Assembly: GCA_903849645.1 (NCBI GenBank) | Contig: CAINJJ010000041.1 | Coordinates: 90,610 to 154,609, forward strand | Reading direction: 5' to 3' | DNA from: an uncultured Acidobacteriaceae bacterium | GTDB lineage: Bacteria > Acidobacteriota > Terriglobia > Terriglobales > Acidobacteriaceae | Length of the DNA stretch: 64,000 bases | Part shown: positions 43,343 through 52,086 of the stretch, in pieces | Layout: the number at the start of each line of letters is the position of its first letter | How positions within the stretch are numbered: the first letter of the stretch is position 1 | Position numbers and translations under genes: made by a program | The notes under the pieces: generated by a model | Told to the model about the DNA's origin: nothing | The model's database searches: none | What the model saw: the letters and a program-made list of their open reading frames with translations, nothing else

Positions 43343-44194
43343 ATGAGCGAACAGGCCCCAAGCCAGAACAACACCGGGGAGACTCAGGTCGAGAGACTGG
43401 AACGCCAGAAGCTCGAGCTTGAACTGGAGATCAAGAAGAAGGAACTGGAGGCCTTCGGCAAGCCGCCGGCAGCCCCTTCAAAGCCCTGGTGGGCCGTGGC
43501 CGTCGAACTGTTGGGCCTTCCCGCCGCAGTCCTCGGTCTCGCCGTGGCCTTCACAACCTTCAGCGGAAACAAGGCGACTGAGCAAAAGACCCTGGCGGAA
43601 ACGGCCCAGATCAAGGCCAGCATGGAAAAGGCCGCGGAAGCCAGCAAACTGGCGGAGGACCTGTCCGCGAAGCAGAAGGAAGGCCCCCGCGCCTTCGAGC
43701 AAGCCGTCATTCAGAACGAAGACAAGATCCGCTCCGCGCTCGACCGCCTCCGCCAGGTGGAAGACCAGGCCGCCCGCCTCAACATGCAGCGCAGCGTGCT
43801 CAAGTTCGTTCTGCTCTGGATTCTTTTCAGCGTCATCGGCCTCGTCTTCGACATCATTGACAAAGCCTGGAACACGGCCACCGGCGCCATCATGCTGGCC
43901 CTGAACCAATGGGTCATCCGGGGCGACCGCAGAGACGGCGGCAATGGCGGGCGGCGCAGTCAGATCTTCAATCGCTATGCGCCCCCAGCCTTCATGGTCC
44001 TCGGTCCCTTGCCGAGCGTTTTGCGGTGGGCCATTCAGCTTTCCATCTTCGCCGCGCTCCTGGGCCCGCTCTTCAATGAAATCGGCGCATCCTTTGGATC
44101 AAGCGTCACCTTTGCCGCCATCCTCAGAGAGGCCAGCCATCTTCAATTCTCAAAGATGCTGACCCTGATGCACAGCCTCCTCTTCGGGCAATAG
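43343..44194 (+). CDS. Membrane protein with N-terminal coiled coils, unknown function
   Basis: 283 residues. A charged coiled coil (ERLERQKLELELEIKKKELEAF read in part as KLELELEIKKKELEAF) is followed by a helix at about 49-68, a second coiled coil (KASMEKAAEASKLAEDL to RQVEDQAARLNMQ), another helix (about 152-172), and two weaker hydrophobic stretches near 213-250. No enzymatic motif is seen. It may be a membrane-tethered scaffold; the family is not recognised. A copy of the GGGTGCCC palindromic repeat begins 22 bases after its stop. Confidence 0.7.
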   Translation: MSEQAPSQNNTGETQVERLERQKLELELEIKKKELEAFGKPPAAPSKPWWAVAVELLGLPAAVLGLAVAFTTFSGNKATEQKTLAETAQIKASMEKAAEASKLAEDLSAKQKEGPRAFEQAVIQNEDKIRSALDRLRQVEDQAARLNMQRSVLKFVLLWILFSVIGLVFDIIDKAWNTATGAIMLALNQWVIRGDRRDGGNGGRRSQIFNRYAPPAFMVLGPLPSVLRWAIQLSIFAALLGPLFNEIGASFGSSVTFAAILREASHLQFSKMLTLMHSLLFGQ

Positions 44195-44216
44195 CCGGGC
44201 GCCGGGTATCGGAGCC

Positions 44217-44259
44217 GGGTGCCCATGTCCCTAGCCTTTGGGGACCTGGGAAACCACAG
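44217..44259 (+). repeat. Intergenic copy of the GGGTGCCC-type palindromic element
   Basis: Runs GGGTGCCCATGTCCC, an 8-base loop, GGGGACCTGGG, then AAACCACAG. About 30 of 42 positions match the segment 55901-55942 inside rnr, and the outer parts match the gcvPB insert read on the minus strand. The inner stem is variable while the ends are conserved, the pattern of a mobile palindromic repeat. Confidence 0.75.
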
Positions 44260-44372
44260 CACTCGCCCTCCCCAGGGATGCCCGCCCGGATGCGGCGTTC
44301 ACCAACCAACCAAACAGTCGCCGGCCATCCGCAAGGAACACTCAAAGCTCAAAGACGCATCGCGCCCGCCCC

Positions 44373-44780
44373 TCAACAGTCCATCCCCGCCAGCAACTCG
44401 CGCATACGCGGCGCCATTGCGAACTCATCAGCGGAGTGCGCCTTCCCCACCCGAGCCCAATAGCGCATCGAGCACCAATGCAGGTCCGGCCGCTCCATCA
44501 GAAGCGGTCGCAGAGTCCGCCATGCGGGGTCTGCGGCGAATTCGTCCGGCGGGTCCTCAAGCATGTTTTCGATGCACTGGATCAGAATCTCCATCAGCGA
44601 GAACATCTCGTCCTCGCTCAGGCTCCCGCTGCGGTAGAGTTCAACGAACTCGCGGAAACGGGCCGCATCGGCCACTTCCCACTCCCAATCCTGCATCAGG
44701 TCGGAGTAGGGAAGCCGGAGTCGGCGTGCCAGTGACTGCCGGGCGGCTGCCGTTGGGTAGCGCTCAATGGCATCTTCCAT
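44373..44780 (-). CDS. Hypothetical acidic protein
   Basis: 135 residues from ATG 44780 (MEDAIERYPTAAARQSLARR); longer in-frame starts to 44903 exist but read through less gene-like sequence. It is helical and acidic (SGSLSEDEMFSLMEILIQCIENM), with conserved-looking WRTLRPLLMERPDLHWCSMRYW. It resembles small stand-alone cytosolic proteins of the type that include immunity proteins, but no family is recognised. It ends 98 bases upstream of the gpx stop on the same strand. Confidence 0.6.
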   Translation of the reverse strand: MEDAIERYPTAAARQSLARRLRLPYSDLMQDWEWEVADAARFREFVELYRSGSLSEDEMFSLMEILIQCIENMLEDPPDEFAADPAWRTLRPLLMERPDLHWCSMRYWARVGKAHSADEFAMAPRMRELLAGMDC

Positions 44781-44877
44781 GTTGGACGAAGTATAGCGCC
44801 GGGGCCGCTCTGGAACCATGCAGAAAACCCCTTGAACCCACGGCGGGCCTGAGCGGAGGTCCCAACCCGCCTGCTCC

Positions 44878-45378
44878 CTACCCAACCCCCAGCAGCCCCT
44901 CAATCGCGCCTTTCAGCGCTTCGGGCTTGGTTGCCGGGGCATACCTGCCAACCACCCGACCCTCGCGGTCCACCAGGAACTTGGTGAAGTTCCACTTGAT
45001 CCCCGCCGTCCCCAGCACGCCAGCCTTCGCCTTTTTCAGGAATTGATAGAGCGGGTGCGTTCCCGGCCCGTTCACCTCGATCTTGGCAAAAAGCGGGAAG
45101 CTTACCCCGTAGTTCTTCTCGCAAAAGGCCCCGATTTCGGCCTCCCCGCCCGGCTCCTGCGCCCCAAACTGGTTGCAGGGAAAGCCGAGCACCGCGAAGC
45201 CCCGCCCCTTGAACTCCTCATAGAGCCGCTCCAGCCCCGCGTACTGCGGGGTAAATCCGCACTTGCTCGCCGTGTTCACAATCAGCAGCGCCTGCCCCCG
45301 GAAAGACTCCAGATTCACCGTGCCTCCCTCCAGCAGGGGGGCCGAAAAGGCGTACACCGTTCCGCGCGAATCGTTCAT
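44878..45378 (-). CDS. Glutathione peroxidase-family thiol peroxidase
   Basis: 166 residues. The catalytic Cys40 lies in NTASKCGFTPQY, with the partner Gln in FPCNQFGAQEPG and Trp/Asn in KWNFTKFLVD. It is a Cys-type GPx, most of which use thioredoxin rather than glutathione. A second Cys (FCEKNYG) may act as resolving residue. GGAGG precedes the ATG by 11 bases. No signal peptide, so cytoplasmic. Confidence 0.94.
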   Translation of the reverse strand: MNDSRGTVYAFSAPLLEGGTVNLESFRGQALLIVNTASKCGFTPQYAGLERLYEEFKGRGFAVLGFPCNQFGAQEPGGEAEIGAFCEKNYGVSFPLFAKIEVNGPGTHPLYQFLKKAKAGVLGTAGIKWNFTKFLVDREGRVVGRYAPATKPEALKGAIEGLLGVG

Positions 45379-45721
45379 TTAAGCAAAACCTCCACTCCCT
45401 GAGGATGTCATGTGCCCCACTCCTGCGTCTAAACGGCATCCTGCTGGTCTCATCGCGGCCTGGAAACCCTTCCAACCCGCCTGCGTCCGGTAGACTGTGA
45501 TGTAGGTCCTCACGCTCCCTGCTGGCAATCGCTGACCGGAGTGAGGGGCCTGCCCGAGTCCGCGAAAGCCAAAAAGCGGTGGGGGAACTCTGAGGAAGCG
45601 GCGATATACGCGTCCATCGGCAGCCGTGCGGTTTGGGCTGGGTGGCCGCGGTCAAATATAATCGTACTTTCCTTGTGGCAGTACCAGATTTTTCAGCAGT
45701 GAGGGTGTCGATATTTTTCCC
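45379..45721. other. 343-bp intergenic region upstream of bamA with strong secondary structure
   Basis: No gene is seen. A bulged stem of about 13 pairs spans 45505-45550 (CCTCAC at 45508-45513 with GTGAGG at 45541-45546 as its core), and an outer 7-bp pair CGCGGCC/GGCCGCG joins 45454-45460 to 45644-45650. This could be a structured RNA or a long folded control region. It does not show the signature motifs of SRP RNA, RNase P RNA or tmRNA. Confidence 0.4.
45633..45662 (+). promoter_or_regulatory. Probable promoter of bamA-skp
   Basis: A perfect TATAAT (45657-45662) lies 18 bases after a weak TTGGGC (45633-45638), giving a transcript start near 45669. Confidence 0.55.
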
Positions 45722-48694
45722 GTGAAGCCAGACCTGAAGGCGAACTATGGACCGCACCAGTATTTGTGCTCAACGCAGGGCTCCAGCCCGGTGAAGATCA
45801 AGCACTCATCCATCTCCCGCGTTTTGCGGACCACGAGCCGCCTGGCGCGCACCTTGATTCTGCTCGCGCTGGCCCTCACCGCAACCGCCGCCCTCGCCCA
45901 GCAGGCGCAGACCGTTGACCAGATTCGGGTTATCGGCAACCGGCGCATCCCCAAGGAGACCGTGCTCGCCCGGCTCTTTACCCATGTTGGCGACGCCTAC
46001 GATCCCATCTCTGTCGAGCGCGACTTCAACTCCCTGTGGAACACCGCCTACTTCGACGATCTCCGCATCGAACGCGAGGACTCGGAAAAGGGCGTTATCC
46101 TGAACATTTTCGTCCGGGAAAAGCCCACGATCCGCGAGATCAACTACAAGGGGCTGAACGCCGTCTCGCAGTCCGACATCCTGGACCGCTTCAAAAAAGA
46201 GAAGGTGGGCCTGACCGTCGAGAGCCAGTACGACCCCACCCGCATCAAGCGGGCCGAGACCGTGCTCAAGGACGTGCTCTCCGAGCATGGCCACCAGTTT
46301 GCGACCATCAAGACTGAAGTCAAGACCATTCCGCCGGCCTCCGTGCAGGTCAACTTCAACATCAAGGAAGGCCCGACCGTCAAAGTCGGCGCCATCAAGT
46401 TCACCGGCAACGACCACCTGAGCGGCCTGCTGTTGCGCCGCTCCATGAAGAACCTCAAGCCCATCGGCATTCCGTACTCCATCGTCTTTGAGAACCTGTT
46501 TTCGCAGACCTTCGATGCTTCCAAGCTGGAGGAAGACACCGAGCGGGTGCGCCAGGCCTACCGCGACAAGGGCTACTACAACGCGGCCATTGAGGAGCCC
46601 CGCACCCAGATTCGAGACCAGGGCGGCCTCAACTGGTTCACCTTCCGCCCCAACCGCGGCAAGCGCATTGACATCCTGATGCCGGTCGAGGAGGGCGCGC
46701 GCTACCGCCTCGGCTCCATCACCTTCAGCGGCAACAAGGCCGTCACCAACCAGCGCGCCCTGCGCGGCACATTCGCGGTGAGGGATGGCGAGCTGTTCAA
46801 CGCCACCCTGATGGGCAAGGGCCTTGAGGCTCTCAAGAAGGCCTACGGCCAGTTGGGCTACATCAACTTCGGCGCCATTCCCAAGCCCAGCTTCGACGAG
46901 CAGAAGAAGACCGTCTCGCTCAACATCGACATCGACGAAGGCAAGCCCTTCTACGTCTCCCGCATCGAGTTCCAGGGCAACACCATCACCCGCGACAAGG
47001 TCATCCGCCGCGAGCTGATGCTCGAGGAAGGCCAGGTCTACAACTCCCAGTTGTGGGAGTACAGCCTTCTGCGCCTCAACCAGCTCGAATACTTCGAGCC
47101 CCTCAAGGTTGACCAGGACTCCGAAGCCCATCAGGATGCGGAAGCCGGCACCGTCGAGCTGCTCCTCAAGGTCAAGGAGAAGGGCAAGAACTCGATCGGC
47201 CTGAACGGCGGCGTCAGCGGCCTCTCCGGCGCCTTCCTCGGCATCAACTACCAGACCAACAACTTCCTCGGCCTCGGCGAGACGCTCAGCCTGCAGGGCA
47301 ACCTGGGCAACGTGAGTCGCCAGTTTACCTTCGGCTTCTCGCAGCCCTATGTTCGGAACCGCCCCCTCAACGTCGGCTTCCAGATCTTCAACACCAAGCA
47401 GGACTTCAACGCGGCCAAGAACTACCAGGCCAGCAGCGGGCAGTCCATCAACCTCTCCCAGGCGCAGCAGTCGCTCACGCAGAACTACAACCAGGCCTCG
47501 ACAGGCCTGAACTTCTCCGTCAGCTACCCGCTCCGCCGCCACGCCTTCCAGCGCGTGGGCTTCACCTATTCGCTGACCAAGTCGTCCATCACCGCCTTCA
47601 GCACCGCGTCGCAGACCTTCTTCCAGACCATCAGCTTCCGGTCCGGCATTCAGGGCTCCAACTCGCTGGAGGGCATCGTCAACAGTTCGGCTTCGTTCAG
47701 CTACAGCTACAACACCATCAACAACCCGGTTCGCCCCCGCAACGGCAAGGAATACACGGCCGTCTTCCAGGTGGCCGGCATCGGCGGCAACCTCCGCTAC
47801 ATCTCGCCGCTGGTGGCCTACAAGCAGTTCCTGCCCATGCACTACCTCATCCCCACCGCCAACGGCCACAACGTTCTCGGCCTGCGCGCGCAGCTTGGCT
47901 ATGTGCAGGGCTTCGGCGGCGACGTAGCTCCGCCCAACAACCGCTTCTACTCCGGCGGTGAAGGCGAAATGCGCGGCTTTGACGTGCGCGGCGCAACTCC
48001 CTATGGTTACGTACCCAATCGGGTGTTCGTCCAGTTGACCAACCCGGACGGCAGTTGCGTGCCCCGCGACCCCAGCAACCCGCAGTTGAACCAGTGCATC
48101 CAGGTGCCTCTGCCCGTCTACGGCGTGGCCTCCATCGGCGGCGACACCAACCTCACCGCCAATGCCGAGTACCGCATCCCGATCGCCGGCCCGGTCACCT
48201 TCTCGTTCTATAACGACTTTGGCATCGACGCGGCCGTCAACCGGGGCCAGTTGAAGCAGAGTCCCCAGGGCTTCGCTTCCCTCACCGCGCCCCTTTACGG
48301 GTGCCCGGTCTTCAACAACGGCTCCTGCCAGGGCGGCATTCCGGGATCGCAGGTGGGCTTCCAGAGAAACATCCGGCCCATCAGCGGCACCAACTTTGTG
48401 CCCCGCATGTCCACCGGCGCCGAGCTCTCCGTCATCATGCCGGTCATCAACGCGCCCTTCCGCCTCTACTACGCCTACAACCCGCTGCGGCTCTATGAGC
48501 GTCCCTATTGCAACGACGTGCTGCTGGGCGGCAAGCAGGGCAGTTGCTCCGCCGAGCTCATCACCCGCGACCTCTTCCCGCCGGGCGGCGCAGGCGACTA
48601 CACCTACCAGGAGGCCATTCAGGCGTACGGCTCCCGCTATCTGTTCCGCGAGCCGCGCAAGACCTTCCGCCTGACCGTGTCCACCACGTTCTAA
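45722..48694 (+). CDS. bamA: Outer membrane protein assembly factor BamA
   Basis: 990 residues from GTG 45722; GTG 45791 would start right at the signal peptide (KIKHSSISRVLRTTSRLART, ending LAQ) and may be the true start. Five POTRA domains cover about residues 65-465 (DQIRVIGNRRIPKET, REINYKGLNAVSQSD, KVGAIKFTGNDHLSG, RLGSITFSGNKAV, YVSRIEFQGNTIT), followed by a 16-strand Omp85 barrel with GGEGEMRGFDVRG as the lid-lock motif and a terminal RLTVSTTF. It folds and inserts outer-membrane barrels, including the TonB receptors here. Insertions in barrel loops make it longer than E. coli BamA. Confidence 0.96.
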   Translation: MKPDLKANYGPHQYLCSTQGSSPVKIKHSSISRVLRTTSRLARTLILLALALTATAALAQQAQTVDQIRVIGNRRIPKETVLARLFTHVGDAYDPISVERDFNSLWNTAYFDDLRIEREDSEKGVILNIFVREKPTIREINYKGLNAVSQSDILDRFKKEKVGLTVESQYDPTRIKRAETVLKDVLSEHGHQFATIKTEVKTIPPASVQVNFNIKEGPTVKVGAIKFTGNDHLSGLLLRRSMKNLKPIGIPYSIVFENLFSQTFDASKLEEDTERVRQAYRDKGYYNAAIEEPRTQIRDQGGLNWFTFRPNRGKRIDILMPVEEGARYRLGSITFSGNKAVTNQRALRGTFAVRDGELFNATLMGKGLEALKKAYGQLGYINFGAIPKPSFDEQKKTVSLNIDIDEGKPFYVSRIEFQGNTITRDKVIRRELMLEEGQVYNSQLWEYSLLRLNQLEYFEPLKVDQDSEAHQDAEAGTVELLLKVKEKGKNSIGLNGGVSGLSGAFLGINYQTNNFLGLGETLSLQGNLGNVSRQFTFGFSQPYVRNRPLNVGFQIFNTKQDFNAAKNYQASSGQSINLSQAQQSLTQNYNQASTGLNFSVSYPLRRHAFQRVGFTYSLTKSSITAFSTASQTFFQTISFRSGIQGSNSLEGIVNSSASFSYSYNTINNPVRPRNGKEYTAVFQVAGIGGNLRYISPLVAYKQFLPMHYLIPTANGHNVLGLRAQLGYVQGFGGDVAPPNNRFYSGGEGEMRGFDVRGATPYGYVPNRVFVQLTNPDGSCVPRDPSNPQLNQCIQVPLPVYGVASIGGDTNLTANAEYRIPIAGPVTFSFYNDFGIDAAVNRGQLKQSPQGFASLTAPLYGCPVFNNGSCQGGIPGSQVGFQRNIRPISGTNFVPRMSTGAELSVIMPVINAPFRLYYAYNPLRLYERPYCNDVLLGGKQGSCSAELITRDLFPPGGAGDYTYQEAIQAYGSRYLFREPRKTFRLTVSTTF

Positions 48695-48764
48695 TCCGCA
48701 AGCGCGCCCCCGCCCTTCACCGCGGAGGCGCACTGCGGCATCTCGCAAGGAGCCCTTGATCCAC

Positions 48765-49355
48765 ATGAAACGTTCGATTGCACTGGTTCTCACTCTGGCC
48801 TCGGGCCTTGTCCTCGCGGCCGCTGCACAAACCCCGGCGGTTGCCCAGGCCGGCGGCGCCAAAATCGGCGTCATCGCCTTCCAGGCCGCCCTCGCTCAGA
48901 CCAACGAAGGCCAGCGCGACATGGCCGACCTTAAAAAGAAGTTCGAGCCCAAGCGCGCCGAGTTCAAGGCTCTCAGCGACGAAATCGACTCCCTCACCAA
49001 GCAGTTGCAGGCCCAGGCCGAGAAGCTCAGCGATGTGGAGCGCGCCAGCAAGGCCAAGGTGATCGACGACAAGAAAAAGAAGGCCAAGCGCCTCGGCGAA
49101 GACGCGCAGACCGACTTCCAGCACGAGATGCAGGAGATGTACAGCACCCTGGCCCAGAAGGTCTACGACACTCTCGCGGGTTACGCCAAGCAGGAGGGCT
49201 ACACCCTTGTTCTTGACGTGAGCGAGAGCCAGCAGCAGGCCCCCCTCGTGCTCTACGCCAGCCCCTCCACCGACGTCACCAAAGCCATCGTGGATGCCTA
49301 CAACACCAAGTCCGGCGTTCCCGCGCCTCCGGCAGCCGCGGAACCCAAGCCGTAA
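48765..49355 (+). CDS. skp: Periplasmic chaperone Skp/OmpH family
   Basis: 196 residues from ATG 48765 (MKRSIALVLTLASGLVLAAA); a TTG at 48756 adds three residues. After the signal peptide comes KIGVIAFQAALAQTNEGQ, then a long charged coiled coil (about 55-130) and a C-terminal beta segment (GYTLVLDVSES). Skp forms a trimeric jellyfish-shaped cage that carries unfolded outer-membrane proteins to BamA. It follows bamA by 70 bases in the same direction, the classic pairing. Confidence 0.93.
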   Translation: MKRSIALVLTLASGLVLAAAAQTPAVAQAGGAKIGVIAFQAALAQTNEGQRDMADLKKKFEPKRAEFKALSDEIDSLTKQLQAQAEKLSDVERASKAKVIDDKKKKAKRLGEDAQTDFQHEMQEMYSTLAQKVYDTLAGYAKQEGYTLVLDVSESQQQAPLVLYASPSTDVTKAIVDAYNTKSGVPAPPAAAEPKP

Positions 49356-49396
49356 GCTTCCATCCGCCGGCTGCCCTCGCAGCCGACAATCTGACA

Positions 49397-49426
49397 GGGC
49401 CGCTCACATCGAGCGGCCCTTTTCTT
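49397..49426 (+). terminator. Intrinsic terminator of bamA-skp
   Basis: GGGCCGCT and AGCGGCCC form a perfect 8-bp stem with a 7-base loop, followed by TTTTCTT, 41 bases after the skp stop codon. Confidence 0.92.
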
Positions 49427-49521
49427 CTGGACTCTCTGAACAGGGTTCCGGTTCCCGCTTTGAATAGCCCGCTCACTCTGGCAGGCAGGCTCTCCGAATG
49501 CTACCCCTCGATCCCGCACAC

Positions 49522-49549
49522 AAAAATGCCCCCGTCGCAGCGGGGGCAT
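49522..49549 (-). terminator. Intrinsic terminator of bactofilin 1
   Basis: ATGCCCCCG and CGGGGGCAT form a 9-bp stem with a 6-base loop. On the minus strand it is followed by TTTTTGTG, 30 bases after the stop of the gene at 49580. Confidence 0.9.
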
Positions 49550-49579
49550 CTGCCTTGCAGTCAACTCCTGAAACCCGGC

Positions 49580-50083
49580 CTAGAAGTGCGCGGCCCTCGG
49601 CGCGTCCAAGGCAACCGGCGGGGCCAGGGCCGGCTTGGATTCAGCTCTGCGAATATCGATCCCGCCCTTGAAGAATGCGCCGTCCTCGATGCTGATGCGG
49701 GCAGCCGAGACATCGCCCGTCAAGGCGCCCTCGGCGCGAATATCCACCCGGTCGGTCACCGACACGTTGCCGCGCACCTTGCCCAGAACCACAACCTCGC
49801 GCGCGTGGATATTGGCGGCCACCCGGCCGTTGCGCCCCACGGTCACCCGGCTGCCGGGGAGGTTGATGCTGCCCTCTACGCGGCCGTCAATGAAAAGCGA
49901 CTCGTTGCCCGTGATCTCGCCAGTGATGACCAGGCCCTTGCCGATGGTCGCCTGCTCGCCGGCTGCCCCCGTGAAGCGGCCTACCGGCTCCTGGGCTGCC
50001 GCGGCCTGGAACCCGCCTGCAGACTCTGTTCCTGAAACGCCCGCAAGCGCCGCACTCTCATTGGTCTTCCACATTGTGCTCAT
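49580..50083 (-). CDS. Bactofilin (copy 1)
   Basis: 167 residues. A variable N-terminus (MSTMWKTNESAALAG) leads to the bactofilin right-handed beta-helix: ATIGKGLVITGEITGNESLF, then repeating GRVEGSINLPGSRVTVG, RVAANIHAREVVVLG, KVRGNVSVTDRVDIRAEG. Bactofilins polymerise without nucleotide into cytoplasmic or membrane-bound filaments that organise cell shape or polar structures. GGAAG lies upstream. It is the last of three tandem paralogues but has its own 490-base upstream region and terminator. Confidence 0.93.
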   Translation of the reverse strand: MSTMWKTNESAALAGVSGTESAGGFQAAAAQEPVGRFTGAAGEQATIGKGLVITGEITGNESLFIDGRVEGSINLPGSRVTVGRNGRVAANIHAREVVVLGKVRGNVSVTDRVDIRAEGALTGDVSAARISIEDGAFFKGGIDIRRAESKPALAPPVALDAPRAAHF

Positions 50084-50574
50084 AATTCTGAACTTCCTTT
50101 CATCGGGGGGAATAATTGTCTCGCCTTCCGGACGCCGGTCGTCCCTGAGCGGTATGACGTTTGGCGCCGGCTATCCATGCCGGCTTATCATTTGTTCCGG
50201 AACGTGACCGCAGCTTTCAAGCTACGCACCGGAATCATCTCAAGCATAATTGTGCAAAAAACCACGTGCGGCCAGGCCGCATGTCCTGTCTGCTCTCATG
50301 CGGTAGCGTTTTCACGATAGCAGAAATCCGGTGGCATTCAAACCCGGTTTACCGCTCAAGCGCACCAGGGGAACCAAAGGAAAGAACACTGCTGCCATGC
50401 CCGTTTGAGCCAGACAGGGCTTTCCAGTCAGGTTACATCTCCCCTGCTCCCCTGCTTCCCTACTTTTGAAGAACGCAAACCCGCTGCATTTTCCTCGAAA
50501 GCATCCAGGGCCCGTCCCGCCTGATGAAAAGGGACCGGCCAACAAATGCTGGGAATCTGTACGGACTGCCGCGG
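50084..50574. other. 491-bp intergenic region between bactofilins 1 and 2
   Basis: No gene is seen. It contains the probable terminator of the bactofilin 2 transcript at 50256-50284 and should hold the promoter of bactofilin 1 on the minus strand. I found no strong -35/-10 pair. Confidence 0.5.
50256..50284 (-). terminator. Probable intrinsic terminator downstream of bactofilin 2
   Basis: A 10-bp stem with one mismatch around TGCGGCC-A-GGCCGCA (50264-50284) is followed on the minus strand by a run of six T (50256-50261). It lies about 290 bases after the stop at 50575. Confidence 0.65.
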
Positions 50575-51051
50575 CTAGATGTTCGCCCCGTGCGAGCCAA
50601 CCTTCATTTCGGACTTGCGAATATCGATGCCACCCTTGAAGTAGGCGCCATCTTCGATGCTTACGCGGGCCGCGGCCGCATCGCCCGTCAGGGCGCCTTC
50701 CGCGCGAATATCCACGCGGTCTGAGGCCGACACGTTGCCCCGCACCTTACCCATGATCACAATCTCGCGGGCCGTAATGTTGGCCACCACCTGCCCGTTG
50801 CGTCCAACCGTTACCCGGCTGCCCGGCAGGTTGACATTGCCTTCCACCTTGCCGTCGATGAACAGGCTCTCGGAGCCGGTGATTTCGCCGTTGATCGACA
50901 ACCCCTTGCCAATCGTGGCCTGGTCGGCGGCGGTCACCGCCGGACGCGCCACAGGCTCGAGGGCCGGAACGGGAGCCATGTGCCTTGCGGACTCCGGGGT
51001 GGGCGTAATCGATGTCGATGAACCTTCGTTGGGTTTCCACATTGCACACAT
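50575..51051 (-). CDS. Bactofilin (copy 2)
   Basis: 158 residues from ATG 51051 (MCAMWKPNEGSSTSITPTPE); GGGAG precedes it, and the longer frame to 51123 lacks support. The beta-helix core (QATIGKGLSINGEITGSESLF, KVEGNVNLPGSRVTVGRNGQ, AREIVIMGKVRGNVSASDRV, quoted in part) is close to copies 1 and 3. The N-terminus MxxMWKxN is shared by all three. It ends with KVGSHGANI. Tandem duplication is clear; separate roles are unknown. Confidence 0.92.
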   Translation of the reverse strand: MCAMWKPNEGSSTSITPTPESARHMAPVPALEPVARPAVTAADQATIGKGLSINGEITGSESLFIDGKVEGNVNLPGSRVTVGRNGQVVANITAREIVIMGKVRGNVSASDRVDIRAEGALTGDAAAARVSIEDGAYFKGGIDIRKSEMKVGSHGANI

Positions 51052-51216
51052 GGGCGTTGCTCCCTTTCGCTGCTTGATACCGGGGCCGGCTCGGCAACTT
51101 CCTTGCCAGACGGCCGCGGCCAATCAAATTTGCGGCTCCGCCGCATCCAGTCTTATCCAGTCCTGGCCTCAAGGCCGGGAGCGCCTCAGGCGGCTCCCAA
51201 GGGCCTGCTCCAGGAT

Positions 51217-51720
51217 CTAGATTTCTGCCAACTTCGTTGGTTCCGGCGCCGGCAGGGAGGCAGCCGCGGCCACCGCCTTGTTCTCAACCTTCCGCAACTC
51301 GATGCCGCCCTTGAAAAACGCTCCATCCTCAATGCTGATGCGCGCCGCCGTCACATCCCCGGTCAGCGAGCCCTCCGCCCGGATATCCACGCGGTCCGAG
51401 GTCGAGATATTGCCGCGAATCTTGCCCAGGATCACAACCTCGCGCGCATTCACATTGGCGGCCACCTGCCCGTTGCGCCCGATCGTCACCCGGTTGCCCG
51501 GCAGGTTGATGCTGCCCTCTACCTTGCCGTCGATGAACAGGCTCTCGGAACCGGAGATCTCTCCCTTGATGAACAGCCCCTTGCCGATGGTGGCCTGGTC
51601 AGTCGCGGTAACCGCGGGACGGCCCACCGGCTCGGCGGCCTGCGGGGGCGGCGCGGGACGGGCAGGCTCAGGAATGGGTGTGATCGATGACGGTTGATTC
51701 GGCTTCCACATTGCGCTCAA
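51217..51720 (-). CDS. Bactofilin (copy 3, first of the tandem array)
   Basis: 167 residues. TTG 51720 is chosen because it restores the shared MSAMWKPN N-terminus and has AAAGGA upstream; ATG 51711 is the alternative. Core motifs: DQATIGKGLFIKGEISGSES, KVEGSINLPGNRVTIGRNGQ, AREVVILGKIRGNISTSDRV. A Pro/Ala-rich linker (PEPARPAPPPQAAEPVG) precedes the core and an Ala-rich tail (AVAAAASLPAPEPTK) follows it. Gaps to copy 2 are 165 bases. Confidence 0.92.
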   Translation of the reverse strand: MSAMWKPNQPSSITPIPEPARPAPPPQAAEPVGRPAVTATDQATIGKGLFIKGEISGSESLFIDGKVEGSINLPGNRVTIGRNGQVAANVNAREVVILGKIRGNISTSDRVDIRAEGSLTGDVTAARISIEDGAFFKGGIELRKVENKAVAAAASLPAPEPTKLAEI

Positions 51721-52086
51721 AATGAATCCTTTCCTGTCCCTGCGGACTGGGAGTCCAGGGTTGTCGCGATTCCCTCGGACCCAAAACCTTATTGTACGGA
51801 TTGCCGGGCCGCTTGCGTGAGCAGCCCCAGTGCCGCCGTCACTATGATGCTAACTCGTCAAAGTCTGAACAAACGTTGCGCAGCGATTATTTTAAGCCGA
51901 TGCGCGGCGGTTTGCAGCGCCGTCTTCCCAACTTGACCTTGCACCCGCCGATCTGCGCAAAACCAGCGTTCGCAGGGTTGCGCCGGCGGCTTTTGGCCGT
52001 GGTTTCGCCGCGGGACTCCGCCCCTTTGCCCCGACTCTGCGTATGATTTGGACAACGAAGTGCATTTCGCCGCCTGGAGGAACTCG
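51721..52086. other. Divergent intergenic region between bactofilin 3 and the amidohydrolase
   Basis: 366 bases with no gene. A -10-like TATGAT (52042-52047) lies 40 bases before the plus-strand start at 52087, and a minus-strand TACAAT lies near 51795. Neither has a convincing -35 partner. Confidence 0.4.

Noticed and set aside
45806..48874. A 1022-codon open frame on the minus strand opposite bamA
   Set aside because: It is the mirror of a well-supported bamA frame in GC-rich DNA, shows no recognisable domain and is biased to low-complexity residues (Val, Ala, Gly, Glu).
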